Origin: Actinomycetes bacterium
GTDB taxonomy: Bacteria > Actinomycetota > Acidimicrobiia > Acidimicrobiales > Acidimicrobiaceae
Assembly (NCBI GenBank): GCA_021844725.1
Contig: JAKBSX010000147.1
Coordinates: forward strand, 1 to 7,081
Reading direction: 5' to 3'
Length of the DNA: 7,081 nucleotides
Of the stretch, positions 5,280 through 7,081 are shown piece after piece; within the stretch, counting starts at the first letter, position 1, and each line of letters begins with the position of its first letter. Below the pieces are notes generated by a model, which did not search any database, had not been told where the DNA came from, and saw only the letters and a program-made list of their open reading frames with translations. The position numbers and the translations under genes were made by a program.

Positions 5280-6659
5280 TTCTTCCCATGTGGGACAAGA
5301 GCGAAAGTAGGATTTTTGCCAAAATAGGAAAGACGAATACTAGAAGCATTGCAACGGTACTTGCCCATGTATGAAATAGAATTGGTCTATGTGCGAAACT
5401 TTTGTCTGATGCATATATGACGACTGTGAGTACCACTACAACGTAAGCAGAGAACCAAAGTCCTAAATTTCCTAAATATGCATACCCGGGAAGTCGAGAC
5501 ACGATTGCGAAAAATACAACGACCCAAAGAAGAGCGATAAGCGATTTGGCTGGGGCCGCGAGTTTCATTTTAAGGTTAATTGACGGGTAATTTTCCGTGG
5601 GTTCATAATCGCTTACGCCAGTAATTGTTGCAGATTCTTCAGGTCGCTCCTGTGCTCCGTTTTTCGTACTCTTCTCGTTTTTGAGTTCAAAGGGTGTCTT
5701 CCCTGACAGTACACCTATTTTATACCCTGACTCAATCGCTTCACGATCTAGATAAAGATATAATCCCCTTTGATCCCAAATCAGGTATTCTGAGAACTTG
5801 GATTTGCAGTTTACTAATTTCGGGCTTTCCGTTAGTACAAGACCAGATGGACTTTCAATTTTGGTGTGTAAGGAGCTTACAAATGGGAAGCGCGATTGCG
5901 CAAGATATCTTACTGGCAATTCAATATCAAGCGTTATTTTGCCAAGAACGTAGAAACACAATTTCTCTGAAAGGCTCATCTTCGCTTTGACGTGAAAATC
6001 GACTTTGTTGTGGATAAACTTTGAGTGACCTGGTTCTAAAGGGTATTTGAGCTCTGCAAAGGGTACATACAACCATAACCGGCTCCACACGAAGTTAACT
6101 AGCTCTGCAAAATCTTCTGAGCAAGGAACCAACTTAGATAGGCGTTCCAGGCAGGACTTGATTGCACTCTGGATGTCGTCGGGCAAACTGAAATCAGCGA
6201 CTTTAGAGAGGATGCGATAATCTTCGTCAACTTCTGCATCATCTACCAATTCGCCTTCTGTTAAAATCTTCGTTAACAGACCATGCAGATATGCACTCTC
6301 TATATCCTTAATCCATGATGAGTGCAAATATATGAGATTGCTGCCAGCCTCATCATATAAAGCCATATTTGGTTGAATCTTTCTGTCCCTCGATATCAAG
6401 GGAAGAAGATAGTGAGATCTAGTCGATGCATTCCGAAACACATATCGATAATTCTCGGTGAAGACGTTTATGTTAATGAATGTGATTGAATAATGCAGCC
6501 TTTCTACCCGAATATCTTTGATGGCACTTGAGCCATCTTCTGAAATCCTTTCGTGATTCGTGAAAGGTAAATTGCATGCTGTTATTTTATCATTCTCGAT
6601 TAAGCATTCTTTCGCCCAAAAAGTAATCTATCGCTCAGCAGTCCATGAAGACGGTACAT
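5263..6659 (-). CDS. Membrane protein with C-terminal TM anchor; apparent frameshift near N-terminus
   Basis: The main frame is open from 6627 down to the TGA at 5263. The first usual start in it is GTG 6441, giving 392 residues. However, the 62 codons before that GTG are clearly protein-like (VERLHYSITFININVFTENY leads straight into RYVFRNA) and contain no ATG, GTG or TTG. Joining the other frame at the T5 run (6618-6622) by one base would give an ATG start at 6659 (MYRLHGLLSDRLLF) and about 465 residues. Numbered from GTG 6441, residues 1-150 are soluble, 155-250 look strand-rich (YLIWDQRGLYLYLDREAIES), 255-290 are a charged linker, and at least three membrane helices follow (about 300-318, 322-343, 356-374), with a possible fourth at the end. 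No signal peptide is seen. The family is not recognised. The gene converges on the AAA+ gene. Confidence 0.75.
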
Positions 6660-6862
6660 TTCATTTTCAATGAAAACATGCTTAGTATCACCACGACAAA
6701 AGGCATGAACGCCCTATCGGACAAGCGCATCTTTGGACGGTCATAACCAAATGCGAATCTTCCTTAACGGACAAAGTTTTCAATGATTTCAATGAATTCG
6801 CTCCTCACTATACACCCCGATTTTTCTATGCAGAAGCCAAATCCTACGATATCTTTTGATTG
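6660..6862 (-). other. Stretch between leftward genes with broken reading frames
   Basis: No intact gene is visible. Two minus-strand segments look coding. The frame of the right-edge gene stays open 32 codons past its TGA (KDIVGFGFCIEKSGCIVRSE) up to a TAA at 6764-6766. The frame of ATG 6659 is open upstream to a TAG at 6714-6716 (GVHAFCRGDTKHVFIENE). A short hydrophobic ORF (MPFVVVILSMFSLKMK) lies in a third frame. This could be decayed coding sequence or base-call errors; no convincing promoter is seen. Confidence 0.35.
6777..6795. repeat. Tandem TTTCAATGA pair
   Basis: Two exact adjacent copies of TTTCAATGA occupy 6778-6786 and 6787-6795. The 10-mer TTTTCAATGA occurs at 6777-6786 and again at 6664-6673, where it is part of the small inverted repeat TTTTCA-A-TGAAAA. 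The copies may be regulatory half-sites or a coincidence of codons (FIE/IIEN) in a decayed gene. Confidence 0.35.
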
Positions 6863-7081
6863 TCAAGTAATGAGCAAGTTGTCTATACAGTGGTAAGTGA
6901 TTTCGCCTTTCTGCTTCCGAAGATTACTCTTGCCAAATTCCTTCAATTGTAAGGTGAATTGTCCCAAATCTTCACAAATGTCTGATCGATAAGCGAGACT
7001 ATATATCTCGTATTGGACTTCTTCGAAATTCATGAGCCTGACTGAAAAGAGGCGTACTTGCTTGATGTGATGAGGAGTGAT
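6863..7081 (-). CDS. Unrecognised protein, C-terminal 72 residues (enters from right edge)
   Basis: An open leftward frame enters at the right edge and ends at TGA 6865-6863. The visible part begins ITPHHIKQVRLFSVRL, continues NFEEVQYEIYSLAYRSD and ends YHCIDNLLIT. Composition is that of a real soluble protein, mostly helical, with no membrane segment and no motif I can assign. An internal ATG (at 7033) would allow a 56-residue protein, but the coding character extends upstream to the edge, so a longer gene is more likely. It is co-directional with the membrane-protein gene and could share its transcript. The frame remains open past the stop, so the true C-terminus may be uncertain. Confidence 0.6.
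   Translation of the reverse strand: MTPHHIKQVRLFSVRLMNFEEVQYEIYSLAYRSDICEDLGQFTLQLKEFGKSNLRKQKGEITYHCIDNLLIT

Noticed and set aside
5694..5990. Rightward 98-codon ORF
   Set aside because: It is antisense to the membrane-protein gene, whose frame is long and encodes clear membrane helices.
1..7081. tRNA, rRNA or CRISPR arrays
   Set aside because: No cloverleaf, ribosomal RNA sequence or regularly spaced direct repeats were seen on either strand by reading; the only tandem array has 9-base units without spacers.

Overview
The window reads as an accessory (island-like) stretch of a probably archaeal genome. The signs are inferential. TATA-like boxes lie about 25 bases upstream of several candidate starts, some of which would be leaderless. 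The main gene uses AGA/AGG arginine and ATA isoleucine codons heavily, and purine-rich Shine-Dalgarno sequences appear only in places. I cannot name the organism. The leftmost 415 bases are visibly richer in G+C, with codons such as CTC, GTC and CGC, than the two large genes to the right.

Left part (1-1492). A leftward gene runs off the left edge. A doubtful small ORF overlaps its start codon by ATGA. A leftward TATA-like box, a perfect 14-base palindrome and a run of 9-base AT repeats lie upstream (about 675-765). Next comes the decayed 3' half of an insertion-sequence transposase with a probable terminal inverted repeat (about 823-1191). It is followed by 300 bases with a TATA box and two adjacent 8-base-pair hairpins.

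Centre (1517-4666). One large rightward gene encodes a 1049-residue protein. Its order is N-terminal helical region, coiled coil, AAA+/ORC-like P-loop ATPase, winged-helix-like segment, long helical region, and a C-terminal segment that I align to the Swt1-type HEPN domain. The HEPN ribonuclease motif is altered. This layout suggests a stress-response or defence NTPase and is the most interesting content here.

Right part (4667-7081). A 480-base gap holds only weak candidates, including a possible AbrB-type remnant on the minus strand. A 44-residue ORF with a well-placed TATA box crosses the 3' end of a leftward gene for a C-terminally anchored membrane protein. That gene's coding frame extends well past its first available start codon and joins an ATG start only through a one-base frameshift at a run of five T. 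A further leftward gene enters from the right edge and stops at 6863. The membrane protein and the AAA+ protein are convergent neighbours. A functional link between them is a hypothesis only.
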